64,000 nt of DNA, from positions 133,286-197,285 of the forward strand of contig SSNU01000162.1 in NCBI GenBank assembly GCA_012064415.1. Direction: 5' to 3'. A program made the translations under genes and the position numbers. Below, one piece after another: positions 36,564-49,400 of this stretch. The DNA is from Gyrodactylus bullatarudis (taxonomy: Eukaryota > Platyhelminthes > Monogenea > Gyrodactylidea > Gyrodactylidae). Numbering within the stretch: the first letter of the stretch is position 1; each line of letters starts with the position of its first letter. The notes beneath the pieces were generated by a model that saw only the letters and a list, made by a program, of their open reading frames with translations, did no database searches and was not told the origin of the DNA.

Positions 36564-37973
36564 CCCTCTCTCTTGATAGCGTAAAGGAAGAGGAGCGTTG
36601 CGTCTGAGGTGTTCTCGGCCAATATGTTCAGGTGAAATACTTCGAGGCCTCTCAGCGGCAGTGTGCTCAGGTGAGACGTCCAGGGAGGCATCGGTGGGAG
36701 TAGTCGTTTCCGAAGGAGAGTTCTCGTCTGATAATGAATTTCTATGGTGAGTGAGAATGGAGGATAGTCTTTTTTTATATGGTTCAAGTGTCGGACGGTA
36801 ATTGTTCCATTTGTTTTTGTACGGTAGCCATATTGTTTTGACAATTGACTATACTTGCTTTAATCCATTTGTCATTGATGGTATTATAGCCATCTCGGAT
36901 CCAAACCGGATCTCCGCTCTCATACAATGTATTAGTTTCATAAAAAGCAGGTTTAGGATTGAATTTGGGATTCATTAGAGATATCCGTCCCGTGATACGT
37001 CTATTGAACATTACTTCAGCTGGGGAACGGTATCCAAGGAGTGGAGTAGGGGATTGTCCGTACTGAGCCAGAAAGGTTCTTACGGCAACCTCTTTAGTTT
37101 CGTTCGCGGATTTGGCAATACTTCTTTTGAAGGTATCCACAAACCTTTCTGCTTGTCCGTTTGATTGAGGGTGATAGGCAGGTGAATGGAGCAATTTTAT
37201 TCCTTCTTGCTGGCAGAACAGATTGAAGGTAGTAGATGTAAACTCACGCCCGTTGTCGGTAACCAGGGTATTTGGAATACCAAAAACAATGAGTAAGTTT
37301 TGAAGGGCTTTTATAACATTCTGCGTAGTAGGTTCTTTCATCATGTGAACCTCGGGCCACTTGGAGTGGGCATCTACGAGTATCAGATAATACATATCCT
37401 CGATAGGCCCTGCATAATCCATATGTACTTTTTCCCAAGGTTCTTTGGTGGCAGGTCAGCTGGAAGGTGGGAGTTTTGGCCTGAGCTTCCCATTTGCTTG
37501 ATAGGGATCAAATTCGGCGACAAATTGTTCGATGTCCCGATCAATGTTTCCCAGTAAACATTTCTTCGGGCTAAGTTTTTCATTCGGTTAGCACTGGGGT
37601 GACCTCGATGTAGTTCTAATAAAACTCGAGGTCGTAATTTTGCTGGAATGACCACTCTATCCTGCAGCACCAAACAGCCTCCTAAAATAGAGAGAGAATA
37701 TCGGCAGTGGTAGTAGGTATCCAGAGCCTTGTTTCTGGGATTTGGCCAATCCTTTTGCAGAGCTTCCACAACCGCCTGAAGTAGGTCATCTAACTCAGTA
37801 ACTGCGGCTATTTGGTCTGGTTGTAAGGGTAGGTTGTCAAAAGAGGAGTAATCTTCGTTTGTTATAGCAGCAATGACAACCTCCTCCGCTGAAGCAGGTA
37901 GAAGTCGGGATAAACAGTCTGCATGCCCAAAATAGGCTGTTTTGACATAATTGATATCGTAATCAAACTCGTT
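36524..37973 (-). pseudogene. gypsy pol, integrase part, frameshifted
   Basis: Starts with the RNase H remnant ending GHADCLSRL (about 37910), then the integrase zinc-finger histidines (ELHRGHPSANRM, about 37600). Then comes the DDE core in frame 37422-36784: MDYAGP, VTDNGREF and NGQAERF carry the two Asp and the Glu. A frameshift follows the zinc-finger histidines and a TGA lies near 37457. The two zinc-finger cysteines appear as Phe and Tyr. Another frameshift near 36830 precedes the C-terminal part (frame 36844-36524). The DDE triad itself is intact, but no continuous integrase can be made. Confidence 0.9.
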
Positions 37974-39311
37974 TTAAACAAATTGGGCTTTTTCTCTGAG
38001 TAACGGGCGGAAATGTTGTTTAGGCAAGTGTAGGTTTTCGATAAATGGGCAGAAGTAATTTACTAATCCCAGAAATGATTGTAATTCCGCCTGAGATGTA
38101 GGTGGGGATAGATTGGCTAAATCTGTGACTTTCTCTGGGTCCGGTTTTTTCCCTTCAGCTGATACTTGACATCCCAAAAACTTAATAACATCTTTATCAA
38201 ATTGACATTTTTCTAGATTCAGTTTGAAACCCGCAGCTGTGAGTTTCTCGACAGCCTCCGTTGTTCTCTGCCAGAGTTCCTCGGGGGTAGATCTCCAGAT
38301 TAGTATGTCGTCAATGTAATTCAGCATGCCTGGTGAACCGCCAATAATGGATTCAATGATTCTTTGAAAGATTTTTGGCACAGGTTTTACTCCGTAGGTT
38401 AGCCGTTTGCTCTTGAGTAATCCCCAGGGAGTGTTAATGACAAGCAGTTTTTGTGACTCCTCATCTAATTCCACCTGAAGAAAGGCCGCAGATAAATCAA
38501 GGGAGGTGAACTTGTTAGCCTTTACTATACGAGCGAAGATAGATTCCGTAGTGGGTAGAGAGTAACCATGATCTAATAACTGAGCATTTAGACCTGTTGA
38601 GTAGTCTGCACATATTCTTAGTGAATCGTCTTTCTTTCTCACCATGAGAATAGGAGCAGCCCAGTCAGATTCGGGAACGGATTCATATAAGCCTTCGGCA
38701 ACCATTCGGGATAACTCTGCCTTGACTTGGTCTTCAAGGGCGAAAGGAACGTCTCGGTGTCTTATGAACTTAGGAACAGAATTTGGTTTGAGTTCTAAAT
38801 GAGCTTTGTATATACATACACCTGGGGCCTTAAGGTTTAAGTTTGTTAGGTAGGTTATTCTCCCATCAATAGATATAGAACTAATGCAATAATGATCAAC
38901 TGGAACTTTATTTAATCCTAAAAATTCGACAACATCATTGCCGAAAAGTTCCATTGGAAGGTCTGGACTGACAAATATAGACATTCTGGCTCTTGTTCCG
39001 GCCACCTCGATGTACTCGTTGAAGAAACCATGAATATTCATTTGCTGACCGTTGGAGGTTTTGGCAATTTCATGAGCAGGAGTAAGGGCTGGTTTCCCAA
39101 GCTTATCCCAGATAAATGGATGGATCAGGAAGAGATCAAACCCTTGATCTAGTTGCATCCTGATGGTTTGATTCCAGATGGTAACCATTAGAAATTTACG
39201 TTGTGCTGGAGGTTGAATTTTCTCGGCTTGGATGGTATTTACCTGCCGTTCTTTATTCCGACAGACTCTTTGAATATGACCAAGCACGCCACATGAATGA
39301 CAAGAAGCGTT
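37974..39311 (-). pseudogene. gypsy pol, protease and reverse transcriptase part
   Basis: The open frame follows an in-frame TAA at 39312-39314. It begins with the second zinc knuckle (CHSCGVLGHIQRVC). The retroviral-type aspartic protease motif is LDQGFDLFLI, where DTG/DSG is expected, so the active-site loop is altered. RT follows: DWAAPILMVRKKD, LDLSAAFLQVEL, and YIDD within LNYIDDILIW, then the thumb KFLGCQVS. It ends at a TAA (37974-37976) right after the RT connection; the next residues already belong to the end of RNase H, so most of RNase H (about 100 residues) has been deleted. Confidence 0.92.
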
Positions 39312-40366
39312 TTAGAATGGACAATGTTGTCGAAAATGTTGACCACCACAACCATCACACGGTTGTTCGAGTTCAGGAAGGTGTCCTGAGGGGAATTTAC
39401 GTTTCTCAGTAGTAGGAGGTGACTTTGGAAAAGCGGTGGTGGCAGGTCGATAGTTATTTCTTCGAATGTTTGCAGGTGGATCAGTGAACGGAGGTGGATG
39501 GAACGCGACTTTCCGATTGGAGTAGAAGGTGTTTGATGTGTCTTGTGAAGGTAAACTGGAGGTAGGTGGTAATGTGTTTAATCTTGATATGGCAGACACA
39601 CGATTGGATCGTTTGGCCAATACTGATTGATCAGCATACGCATCCAAGAAGGAGGTAGTTTCTGCAACGGCATCTTCAAGAGTGAACTTATCGTCTTTTG
39701 TATACCTGGCAGTCAATGTGGACTGTAACTCCGGATGGGTGGAAGCATCAATGCCTGCAATGTATCTTGTTAGGCGAATTTGGTCTAGTGAATACTCCTA
39801 CACTTTCATCTTGTTTGACAATACACGAATACGGTCGACGAATTGCAGGTGCGTCTCGTCCGCTCTTTGGACTAGTAGATTAAACTCGTAGCGAAAGCGA
39901 AACACTGACTTCCTGTCTTTGAAAATTTTTGATAGATACTTGATGACTTCTTCAAAATCATTGGAATCAGGGAGGTTAGGATTCTCGGCATATATAACGT
40001 TGAGAACTTCATCGGGCATGAACGAAAACAGAATCCTTGATCTCGCGGGATGTAGTAGTAATTCATGTATAAACACTGATTTGTACCTCTTGTACCAGTC
40101 GTCAAAACTTAGATGCATTTCTCCATATTGAAACGGCTTTATCGACTTGAGGACGTCCTTGGGCCAAGGGCTGTCGGAGGTAGATTATTAGAAGGTAGTT
40201 GATTATCATTAACTTTTAACGAAGTAGACTGTGACTGTCTTATAAGCTCGGTATGTTGTTCCAGCTGTTTTTGCTGGGCTAACAATTGGGCGTGTAGGTT
40301 CTTGACCATGTCGCCATTTGTTGTGTCCTGAGGCGGGGGACACGATTTGCTACCTTTAGGAGGCAT
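39312..40366 (-). pseudogene. gypsy gag, broken
   Basis: The start ATG (40366) lies inside the 5' LTR, MPPKGSKSCPPP, and is followed by a Gln-rich helix. A frameshift near 40150 leads to the capsid-like part (frame 40118-39798: MHLSFDDWYKRYKSVF). An in-frame TAG at 39798-39800 and then TAA at 39312-39314 interrupt it. The nucleocapsid knuckle CDGCGGQHFRQHC is intact, and a second knuckle lies just past the TAA in the same frame. Capsid-like gag for packaging element RNA; non-functional as it stands. Confidence 0.87.
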
Positions 40367-40538
40367 TCCGACTCATAACTCAAGAAACAGAGAGACAAGA
40401 AATTCACGTGCTCGTATATTCAAATTCACACTAAACTGGTTCTATTTCAATAAACAACGCAATCATAATAATATCATTTAAAACATAGATTATAATAATT
40501 ATTGTTTAACTCGATGGCGGTAATATAACTCCTCAACC
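40319..40538 (-). repeat. 5' LTR of gypsy element
   Basis: 220 bp, 219 of 220 positions identical to the other LTR by direct reading. The terminal base is C on the plus strand, so the expected TG at the element's 5' end reads GG. It contains the gag start codon. Confidence 0.93.
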
Positions 40539-40543
40539 ATTTT

Positions 40544-41616
40544 TTAAAATCCATAGCGAAGAAAATCATTAATTTGAAGTCATACGAAAAATGACAACAG
40601 AATCAGTCTTCTTCCAGCAATGTCAGATGCCACGAAAGCAAAACCCTAAGGTTACTAAATTGGACAAAAAGTTATTGAGAGAGTTTCTGACGATGTCCAC
40701 TAGTTGATATGGAGGTTGATTCAAGCTGGTTGAACCAAAGACGCAACTACAACACATTGATCCTCAAGAGGAACACGTGACTTTTTTGAGAAATAATTTA
40801 AATTGAAAGATAGATACTGTATACAAGCTGTAAATTTATAATTAGAAAACCATATCACTATTTTAGTTAAAGATAATTTTTTTGGACGCAGATCAAAAAC
40901 AATACCTGCCAATTAATTAACAGAGAATGGAATTTTTTGTCTATTTCTATCTTAGCATATTTTTGTAAATATAGAATTTGAAAAGAAAAAAAATCTCATA
41001 ACAAAATTTTCAATGTAACATTATATCTTGATAAGAGACACTAGAAAGCAGGAAATAATCTAGTTAAGAAAAGTTATTTAGGGACTTACAATGGTATTCA
41101 ATCATAATCAAATAATTTCAGATTATTTTTTGCTCTTAGAAAAAAGATAAACAAAATATTATTGCAGTTCAGTAATTTTTATTTTGGAGTGTAGGAAACT
41201 TCTCAAATATTTTGCAACATCAATATTAATTGCAATAGGATATTCGATTCCTTTCTGCTGATTCTGATGGTTTCTCATGAGGTAGCTCAGTGAAAATGAC
41301 CGGATATATTAATCATAATTATAGAGATAAAATTATTTCGCTGCTTTTTCAGATTTTATCTTGTTTATTATTTGCAATACAATACATGTTTTTAGTCTAT
41401 TAACTGATAGCTTTCTTATCTCGTTCCCATAGTCGGCCAAGTATGGATGTGTGACCTTGAGATGGCAACGAAACTAATTGAAGAGCTGTCTAACTTAGAC
41501 AGTATAAAGCAAGCCTTCAGATGTAAATTTTTCTAAAATAAATACTCGTACTAGTAAATTTAATAACAGTAGTATTTTCCTAAGCTTCTTCCAGACGTTT
41601 AGTTGCTGAATTGAGT
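40544..41616. other. Gene-less AT-rich DNA
   Basis: I see no exon or terminal repeat here. It separates the gypsy insertion from the second Penelope fragment. Confidence 0.4.
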
Positions 41617-43020
41617 CATAAATAATATAAGTGAAGAGATCATTCAAGTTAATAATTATGAAAGAAATAGTAAAAGTCAAAGGAATTAAGAATAATATGT
41701 AAGTTGAAAAACACCAAAACTCTCCAATTAATAGCAACAGTAGAGAGAAAAGTGAAAAAGCTCACATTGGCCAAGGTAGTTGAAGATTATAGGAATAGTT
41801 TTTTTGAACACATAGATTAGGTTTACATAGGTTGATAAGAAATTTCTCTTTCACCCATACATCTATGCTGTCGTCATTAGGGTTTTTGTATAAAACGGAA
41901 AAATTAGAAATTGAAGCTGTATGATCTTCTTGTCTAAAGTGCCTAGTAACTGCAGTATCCTTCTTCAGATGATCATCCGCTCGTGTAGATAATTTCCTAC
42001 CTATACAATATAGTATATATGAGGCTCCACAATCACATTGGAATTTGTAAACTAATAGAGTTATCTCCTCTGGCTATTCCTATAATCTTCAACTACCTTT
42101 CTCTCGACTGTTGCTATTAATTAGAGAGTTTTGGTGTTTTTCAACTTACATATTATTCTTAATTCCTTTGACTTTTTCTATTTCTTTCATAATTATTAAC
42201 TTGAATGATCGGTAATGGTAAAGAAAGGCTGCACAAAAATTTTCCCTGCCCCAAAATTTTTCCAAGTTCAAAAAATTTATATCGATGTGTCAATCACACA
42301 CTCCTTTTGTACCTTCCTTTGTCATGATGATGTAACCCCTTGGTTATTTATCCTACAAAATTGGAAAAGTTATCCTTTTCAAAGTTAAATAACTCTGATT
42401 TTGAATGAGATATTCGCAAAATTCAAAGAGCAATTATGCTTAAAATTTTCTCCTCTATAAAATGGTATAGGTATCAAAATTAGAACTCGACTAATAAGAA
42501 GAATAGAATTTCAGAAAATCTTTTTAATTTAACAATAGGTTTTGGATTTCTCGCAATATTTGGGAATATTCAATAATTTTTCAAAACTTGTTTTTTGTTT
42601 TAATCTAAAGTTACAATTTCAAATCACCAAATCAAATTGATTTTCTGAAATTCTATTCTTCTTATTAGTCGAGTTCTAATTTTGATACCTATACCATTTT
42701 ATAGAGGAGAAAATTTTAAGCATAATTGCTCTTTGAATTTTGCGAATATCTCATTCAAAATCAGAGTTATTTAACTTTGAAAAGGATAACTTTTCCAATT
42801 TTGTAGGATAAATAACCAAGGGGTTACATCATCATGACAAAGGAAGGTACAAAAGGAGTGTGTGATTGACACATCGATATAAATTTTTTGAACTTGGAAA
42901 AATTTTGGGGCAGGGAAAATTTTTGTGCAGCCTTTCTTTACCATTACCGAATGATCTCTTCAATTATAGCATTCTTGAAGAATTACCACTGATGATGCTT
43001 CAAGAAATGCACACTTAGTA
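41617..43020 (-). mobile_element. Penelope-like element fragment, copy 2, with inverted terminal arms
   Basis: The minus strand of 41800-42070 encodes the GIY-YIG domain (TLLVYKFQCDCGASYI, STRADDHLKKDTAVT, and VKEKFLINLCKPNLCVQ with the catalytic Glu). The non-coding arm 41629-41795 recurs in opposite orientation at 42074-42210 and continues after the MITE at 42957-43015, except for a gap of about 25-35 bp. These are two terminal repeats in inverted arrangement, as often seen in Penelope insertions. The right arm ends with ACCACTGATGATGCTTCAAG (about 42976), shared with copy 1. There is no RT in this copy. Confidence 0.82.
42211..42948. mobile_element. Hairpin MITE with 8-bp target duplication
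   Basis: 738 bp, starting GGTAATGGTAAAGAAAGG and ending with its reverse complement. The arms 42211-42530 and 42638-42948 are almost perfect complements of each other (about 310 bp), so the RNA or single strand would form a long hairpin. GAATGATC is duplicated at 42203-42210 and 42949-42956. Eight-base duplications are made by hAT and P-type transposases. It interrupts the right arm of the Penelope fragment, so it is younger than that insertion. Non-coding. Confidence 0.92.
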
Positions 43021-43461
43021 TTTATATATCTTCTTACATATTTCTAAATTATGAATTTAAGTGGATTTTCGGACGTGTTTGAAAAACTACGTGAATTACT
43101 GCTTCGAATTCTGGATCTAAATAGAGTCACTAGCTCGTCAATGTTTGTTTATGTTCAAGAGCCTCAAGAATATTTCCATTCCTCCCAAGAAAGATTGCTT
43201 TTATGCATGAGTAAGGTGATTTTGATCTTGATCGAACATCCATAGTAGTTTGTTTTATAAAATTTATGAATAAGGATTTTATATTCATGCTCGAATGAAA
43301 TCACAACAAAAAAGGATATAAAAAAAGGGAGTTATTATTATTCCATCGTGAAAATATATCTAAATGTACGTAATAAATGTATATATGAATCTCTGTCAGT
43401 CAATTATAATGTTCCAAAAAAAGAATATTAAAAACAATTAAATACATTCTAATAATTATGA
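43021..43461. other. 3' flank of VPS15
   Basis: Region after the VPS15 stop codon on the minus strand, presumably its 3' UTR and spacer. I find no exact AATAAA on the minus strand in the first 100 bases. The 64-codon plus frame at 43051-43245 shows no family signal. Confidence 0.35.
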
Positions 43462-46400
43462 TTACTTCCAAAATTTAATGACACCATCACATGAGCTAGA
43501 AACAAGAAATAATTCATCATTTGGAGTTGTTATAATGGACATATCTGAAATTGCATTCAAATGGCCAGTGGACGGATTCGTTAGCGTCAACTGGTGATTA
43601 GCGCTAGGTTGAGATAAATGTGAACCTCTTTGGGGATTTGGATCCAAGAGTTTGTTGGGATTGAGTTTTGATAAATCTCCAGATACTGTTTGACTAGAAT
43701 GAATTAGTTTTGAATCGATTAAACGATAGTTAACAGAGCCTTCAGGGTATTCCAAATTTTGGACGATTCGATTATCATAACTGTAAATATTGCTTGTTAT
43801 ATTGGGAAGGTTTGATTCATCAAATCCGGACCAGGCAAGAATACCGCTAGGATTGTATTTATTGCCCTCGGCTATTGAGGAAAATTGCCAATTTCTAATA
43901 TGACAGTCGCTACCTCCAGATAGAAGATTTGGGAGATTTATTGAGGAGGCTTTCTCCTGTGAACCTTTTTCATGGTTTGAAAGCATGGGAAGAAGACAAT
44001 TCACTGATTGTTTACTCATTGAGAGTCGTTGGCATTCAACGCCAGCTGATGCAAATGGCTTGCAACTAGTTCCGTTTGAGATTTCGGTGTCAAAAATTGA
44101 AATCTCTAGACTATTTGTGTGACCTACTAAAACCTGGAAATGAAAAATTAGTTATAACTTATTATTTTCAAATTCAACTTATGAACACCAAGTCTCTCAT
44201 TCTAAAATAAAAAGCTTTAAAATAAAATAAAGAGTTACCTAATGACTTTAATGATATTATTCAGCAAAATTTAAGGATATTTTAATTCAATATTTCTACT
44301 TTAAAGTTAAAAATTTTTGAAATATGCCCTGAATTTTTATCGAGGTTAAAGAATCGATCCGAATTGATCTGACTGATATCTAGAGAAGAAATAAATTTGG
44401 CTAGGAGAATATCAGCTCTTATTCAATTACAAGGAACTAACAGAGATATTTATAACTCATTTTATTACTTGGTAAGTTATATACTTACTAGGGAAGAATT
44501 GGTTCCTTGAACATTTTTCGTCTCATATATCCTGAGAAATTTTATGCCAATATTCTTCTGAGATGAATGCTTAATAATTTTTATTGGTCGATGATATCTG
44601 AGATCAGAAAACATTAAATAGTTATTCAGAGTTCCGGTAACTAGCCAGGATTGATTTGAATGGATTGCTAAACAAGTTATAAGACCATATGAATTGGATT
44701 GTTTTAGAATCCGATAATTTTCTGGTCTACAACGAGTATCATAGAGGAGTATATCTGTGGAAGAAGCCATGGCTATTGTATTCCAATCAGAAGTGGTATT
44801 GGATCCATTATTTAAGGGATTTATGCCACCGGAGCCTCCGGGCGAGGCGAGATAAAAATTTCCTTGTACCTCTGTACTTGTAGTGAATGGGGCTGAAATA
44901 ATAATTCATAAATTGAATCTATCTATTCAAGATTGCTTAAAGTAAAGCAAGTTGATATTTTGAATTTCGACCCATCTTGATATACGAAATAAGAGTAAGT
45001 TTCTTGGTCTTGAACTAAATGTATATTTTCAAGTTTATTTTTAGTAACTCGTGAAAATTATTAGGTATAGAGAAAAAAAGTTTGATTGAGTTTTTGGCCA
45101 CAACAAGGACAGTGTATTGATTAGAAGAAATCATTGTTGCTATTAATTAAATCAATTGTTCTAAATACATGTACTCACTAGTAAAACAGGAAATTTTTCC
45201 ATGATCCGTCTTTTCATAGTTGAATGAAGAGATAACTTTTCCAGACTGTGAATCGATTAATTTCATTTCAGAGTGATTAAAAAGTGAAGCCAACTGGTCG
45301 CCAAAATTGATCCAAGAGCTGCCCTACAAAGATAGAAAAGAATTCCTAGTTTCACTTTAGTTTTGATCAGAGTTGATCTTGATAAAATTTTTAAAAAAGT
45401 CATAAACTGTTTGCAGATTTATATGACATAGAATTTGACAAAAGTAATTATTATCAATCTTTAAAAGTTATTATTCATGAATTATTACATTGAAAATCCA
45501 GTATCCTTGTGGGTAAGCAGAGAAAAAAAAATTCTTTTGCCCTGTTATAAGAAAATAAGGGGAGGGGGAACTCAATTATTTTCATATACTCTGTATCCAA
45601 GTTTGGAAAATTTTAAATAAATTATTAAAATATCGTGATTTCAAATTACTGTATCAATAAGCTAGATTTTTTTGGAAAGAAATAGTATCTTGAAAGATTA
45701 ATTAAAAACAACTTGATTAAGTGTCTTTTAATGTATTTCAATAGCAGAAAAATTATTGGTGTAACAGACGGATAGTTGAGTAACAATAATACAACTGAAA
45801 ATAGTCTGAGATAACTTGAACTAACTTGACAAAATAATTTTTCACTGGAATTCCTTGTGTTTTCATATCTCTCGGAATTCATATCTATTGTCATCTTTGA
45901 GCAAAAGGGTAGATAATGAATACCTCTGTTATTATGTTGTTGGCCAGTATTTATATTATTCGGATTATTTCTGAATAAAACAGAAATATGAATAATGGAT
46001 TAGGAGAAGGGGTAACCTTAGACAATAAAACTTTTTTTCTCAGAAAGTTCCTTAGTAACTAGAGACAATCGCTCTTGATCAGAAACTCTTAGCTTTGATG
46101 TACATTCATGCATAAAAGTATTAAGAGAAAAATAACAAATAGAAATCTATTTTTCTACTTTTGAGTAACCGTCATCTAGTCAAATTATTTATTTATTTAT
46201 TTTGACTATTTGAGAAAGTAAAATGGCATTTTATGAAGTTAATTTATAAAAAGGCTTAAAAAGATGTTAAACTTGCATAGAAACGTTTTTGCCAAAGCTT
46301 GAAGTCTGATGGTAGAACCAGAATTTAATCATGCCATCTCCACTGCTTGTTGAAACGAAAAAATCTCGTTTGGGATTAACAGCCAGTCTACAAAGAGTAA

Positions 46401-49400
46401 GTTTAAATTACTGAAAAGATGGAATTATTCTGCCCAACTTACTTCACTTGACCAATATCGTGTTCATGAACATGACCTGATATGGCACCTTTAATGGGCT
46501 TATATTGTTTTAGCTTTCTTCCATTACTCCTGCTATTAGTTGATATTGTAAAAGTATCTGTTTTGGTACTAATCGAGGTCCGCATGACAAATTCATTGGG
46601 AGATTTTGGATCCGTTTGATCATACTTTATTGAGAATAATCTACCATAGAAGAGGAGGGGGTGTGGAGAGAGGACATCTAATTTAATTCTTGGTTCCATC
46701 CTTAAGCATAATTGATCTTGACTCAACTTCAAGGATAAATCATACTTGAGTTGATTCATTTGATCCTCACTAATAAAAAAGTTTTTTTTCAATATCTTTT
46801 ATTTATTCTTATAATAAAAAACTAGAACAGGCACATATCAGAACGAAAATTATTGTCAATCACCCTACATTGCCAGGCATAGTTGGTGACACACTTTCTT
46901 CGAATTCTTCATGATAAAATTAGGTTTCTGCAAGATGCTTGTATTCTTTAATTTGATATGTACCAGTTTTTGAAGCCAAACATTTGAGGTTAGTTTAGTT
47001 CTCAATTTCATTCGAGAAAATTTAACCATAGTTCTTCTAAGCAAGTCGGAATAGACATATATAAAATTCCTTTACAATGCATATATATAGTTGAAATAAT
47101 ATAAGAAAAGATGAAAATTTGATACATTTTTTATTTGGAATAGATCATTAAACATAGCTGGATTACCAAAAATTATTTTATAATCATATTTTTCAAGAGT
47201 TTGCAATTTTCTAGACCTTTTTAAGAAACCTAGAAGATTGGCTTTTATAAATTTTTTTGAAAAATATATTTATCTTGTGAAAAACTATTCGTCTGTGAAC
47301 AAGCGAGGCACATGACTGAAAAAAAGTTTTATTTCTTGCATGTTCCGGGAGATTAATAAATTTCAATTCAATTCCTTAATTAATAAGTGAGTTTCCCAAA
47401 GAAAGTTTCTTAGTTTTTATACAAAAAAAGCTAACTATGTTACCTTATGAATTCGTGGAAATTTGAGACCATGTTGAGTCTATAAGTAGATTAAAATTCA
47501 TTGATCTCGTTATTTTATGCAAGCCCACTGTACTTTAATCTTAATACTGAAAAAAATTCGAAAATTATTCATAAATATTGGTAAATAACAGGAAATAATA
47601 GTAGAAAATGATTTTGATTCAAGTTTAAACTGAAAATTTAGAGATCAGCAAAGATGTTTTGGAGTGATATGAAAAACTTTGGATTATTGATAGTGTGTAG
47701 TAGGATAGGGGTGAAATTTTTAACCTCATATTAGTAATAGCTTTTCTGATAGAACTATCAATTCTAAGCATTATTTTGTATTGAGGCATGTGTCAAAAAT
47801 GCTTCACCATTATATCATTCAGTTTTAAATATCCAGAATTTTTCAAATCTCCGCTCAATTTTCAATGAATTTTTACTACGCAATCACTAATATCCGGAAT
47901 ATCTTGGCCATTTAATGAGTTTCTTAACTTTAATTATTGAGAATGACTTTCCAGCTTTAAAAATATGCAAAACATGATCTAAGTACTAAATTGTATCAGA
48001 ACAGTAAGTTGTTCGGAGAAAAAAATCCACCCGAGCCTAGTGTCTAGTATAATTGCACTGAAAAGTAGAGCGGTAATTTCAAAGAAATGATAAGCTCGGT
48101 TATTATTTAAAAAAACAACAATTTTGGCACTTTTTGCATACAAATGATGAGAAATTATGTTTTTTATCTATAATGGGCAAGATATAAGAATTTTTCCCAT
48201 CCACATTTATTAAACAAAACTTTTTTCAGATAACAGTTTATGATATATCAAACTATTTTTATTACTTTTCTGCGAAGAAAATAAATATTTGAACAACTCA
48301 CAATTCCGCAAAGAATCTTGTGGATTGATCAACACTTTTTGCTGAGCTAAGAAAAAGAGGTGTCTGCAGAGGATGCTGTGATATGGGAAATTTTCCATTA
48401 AAATCTTTCTGGTTATTGATTTCTATATTGTTTATGGAGATCTTTTTCAACTTTCTTGTTAGCAGAGTTATTGAATCTCTGTCCAGTGTTATCTTGAGTC
48501 GATCATTTGTTGTTTGTTGATAACCACAACGTAACTGATTGCCGAGTAACGTTTTCAAATACTCTCCAAGGATGGTCAATTGTGAGAGGCGTAAATCATT
48601 AACGCCAATTTCCTTGAGATTTCCAATTATTTCTCTTATTGGCTAGCAAAAGAAAAAGTTTTGATTATTTTGCTAAGGAATGATAGAGATCTTTGTTCCG
48701 CATTTTTGTATAAGGACATTTTCAGGGTCCAGGGCCATAAAAATAAAATTGAAAGAACTGATATGATCTGTTTCTATCAAAAGTATCTCAATGCAACTAT
48801 TTTTAGTAAAGATTAAGATCTAGATTCTGCCGAGGCATTAAAATGAATGAAATTGATGCCTTAGAATCCAGGTGAAATTTATTTTTGTAATATTTTAGAA
48901 GGTCTTTTTTCTTGCTTATAATGGGAATAATACTTGAGAAATCGCAGTCAATCTCTTTAATCTAAGAGAATTTGATAAATGAAATTTAATAAGCTATTCC
49001 TTCATGTGTCATATTTTTCAAAGATGAAATGAAAAATTAATGGGAAAATTAGAGGTGTCTGGATTCTGTTAGACTACACTTCAAATGAGTATATGGAATT
49101 CTCCATATAAGTCACAATGACAGATTTTTACAAAATTTTATTTTTGAACTATGAGCCGAATATCGTCATTAAATTCTTGGCAGATCCACCATTTTCTAGG
49201 GATTTTGAATTATAGAAATTTCATTGATTTTGAAAAATTCAAGTAGTAAAAAGGTATCGAAATTCAACTCCCAAACGATAATCTTGGGAAACAGATTTAG
49301 CGTAATTGTTTCCTTGTCTAATTTCGATCCACTTTCGAATCAATAAAAAATTTTCATATCAAAGTTTTAAAAAATAGGAATTTGGCGTCAAATTGAAATT

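Larger units (their letters stand above)
36339..40543 (-). mobile_element. Ty3/gypsy LTR retrotransposon, recently inserted but defective
   Basis: The 5-bp target duplication ATTTT (36339-36343, 40539-40543) flanks LTRs at 36344-36563 and 40319-40538. Polarity is minus. A primer-binding-site candidate TGGCGACATGG lies 2 nt inside the 5' (right) LTR, and a polypurine tract AAGAGAGAGGG abuts the 3' (left) LTR at 36564-36574. The order is gag (two zinc knuckles), protease, RT, then integrase after RT, which is the Ty3/gypsy order. The LTRs differ only at one terminal base, yet the body has at least four premature stops, several frameshifts and no RNase H. Confidence 0.93.

Noticed and set aside
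45946..46000. Additional small VPS15 exon (NNPNNINTGQQHNNR) between exons 12 and 13
   Set aside because: It has plausible AG and GT borders but leaves phase 1, whereas exon 13 must be entered in phase 0; including it would break the frame.
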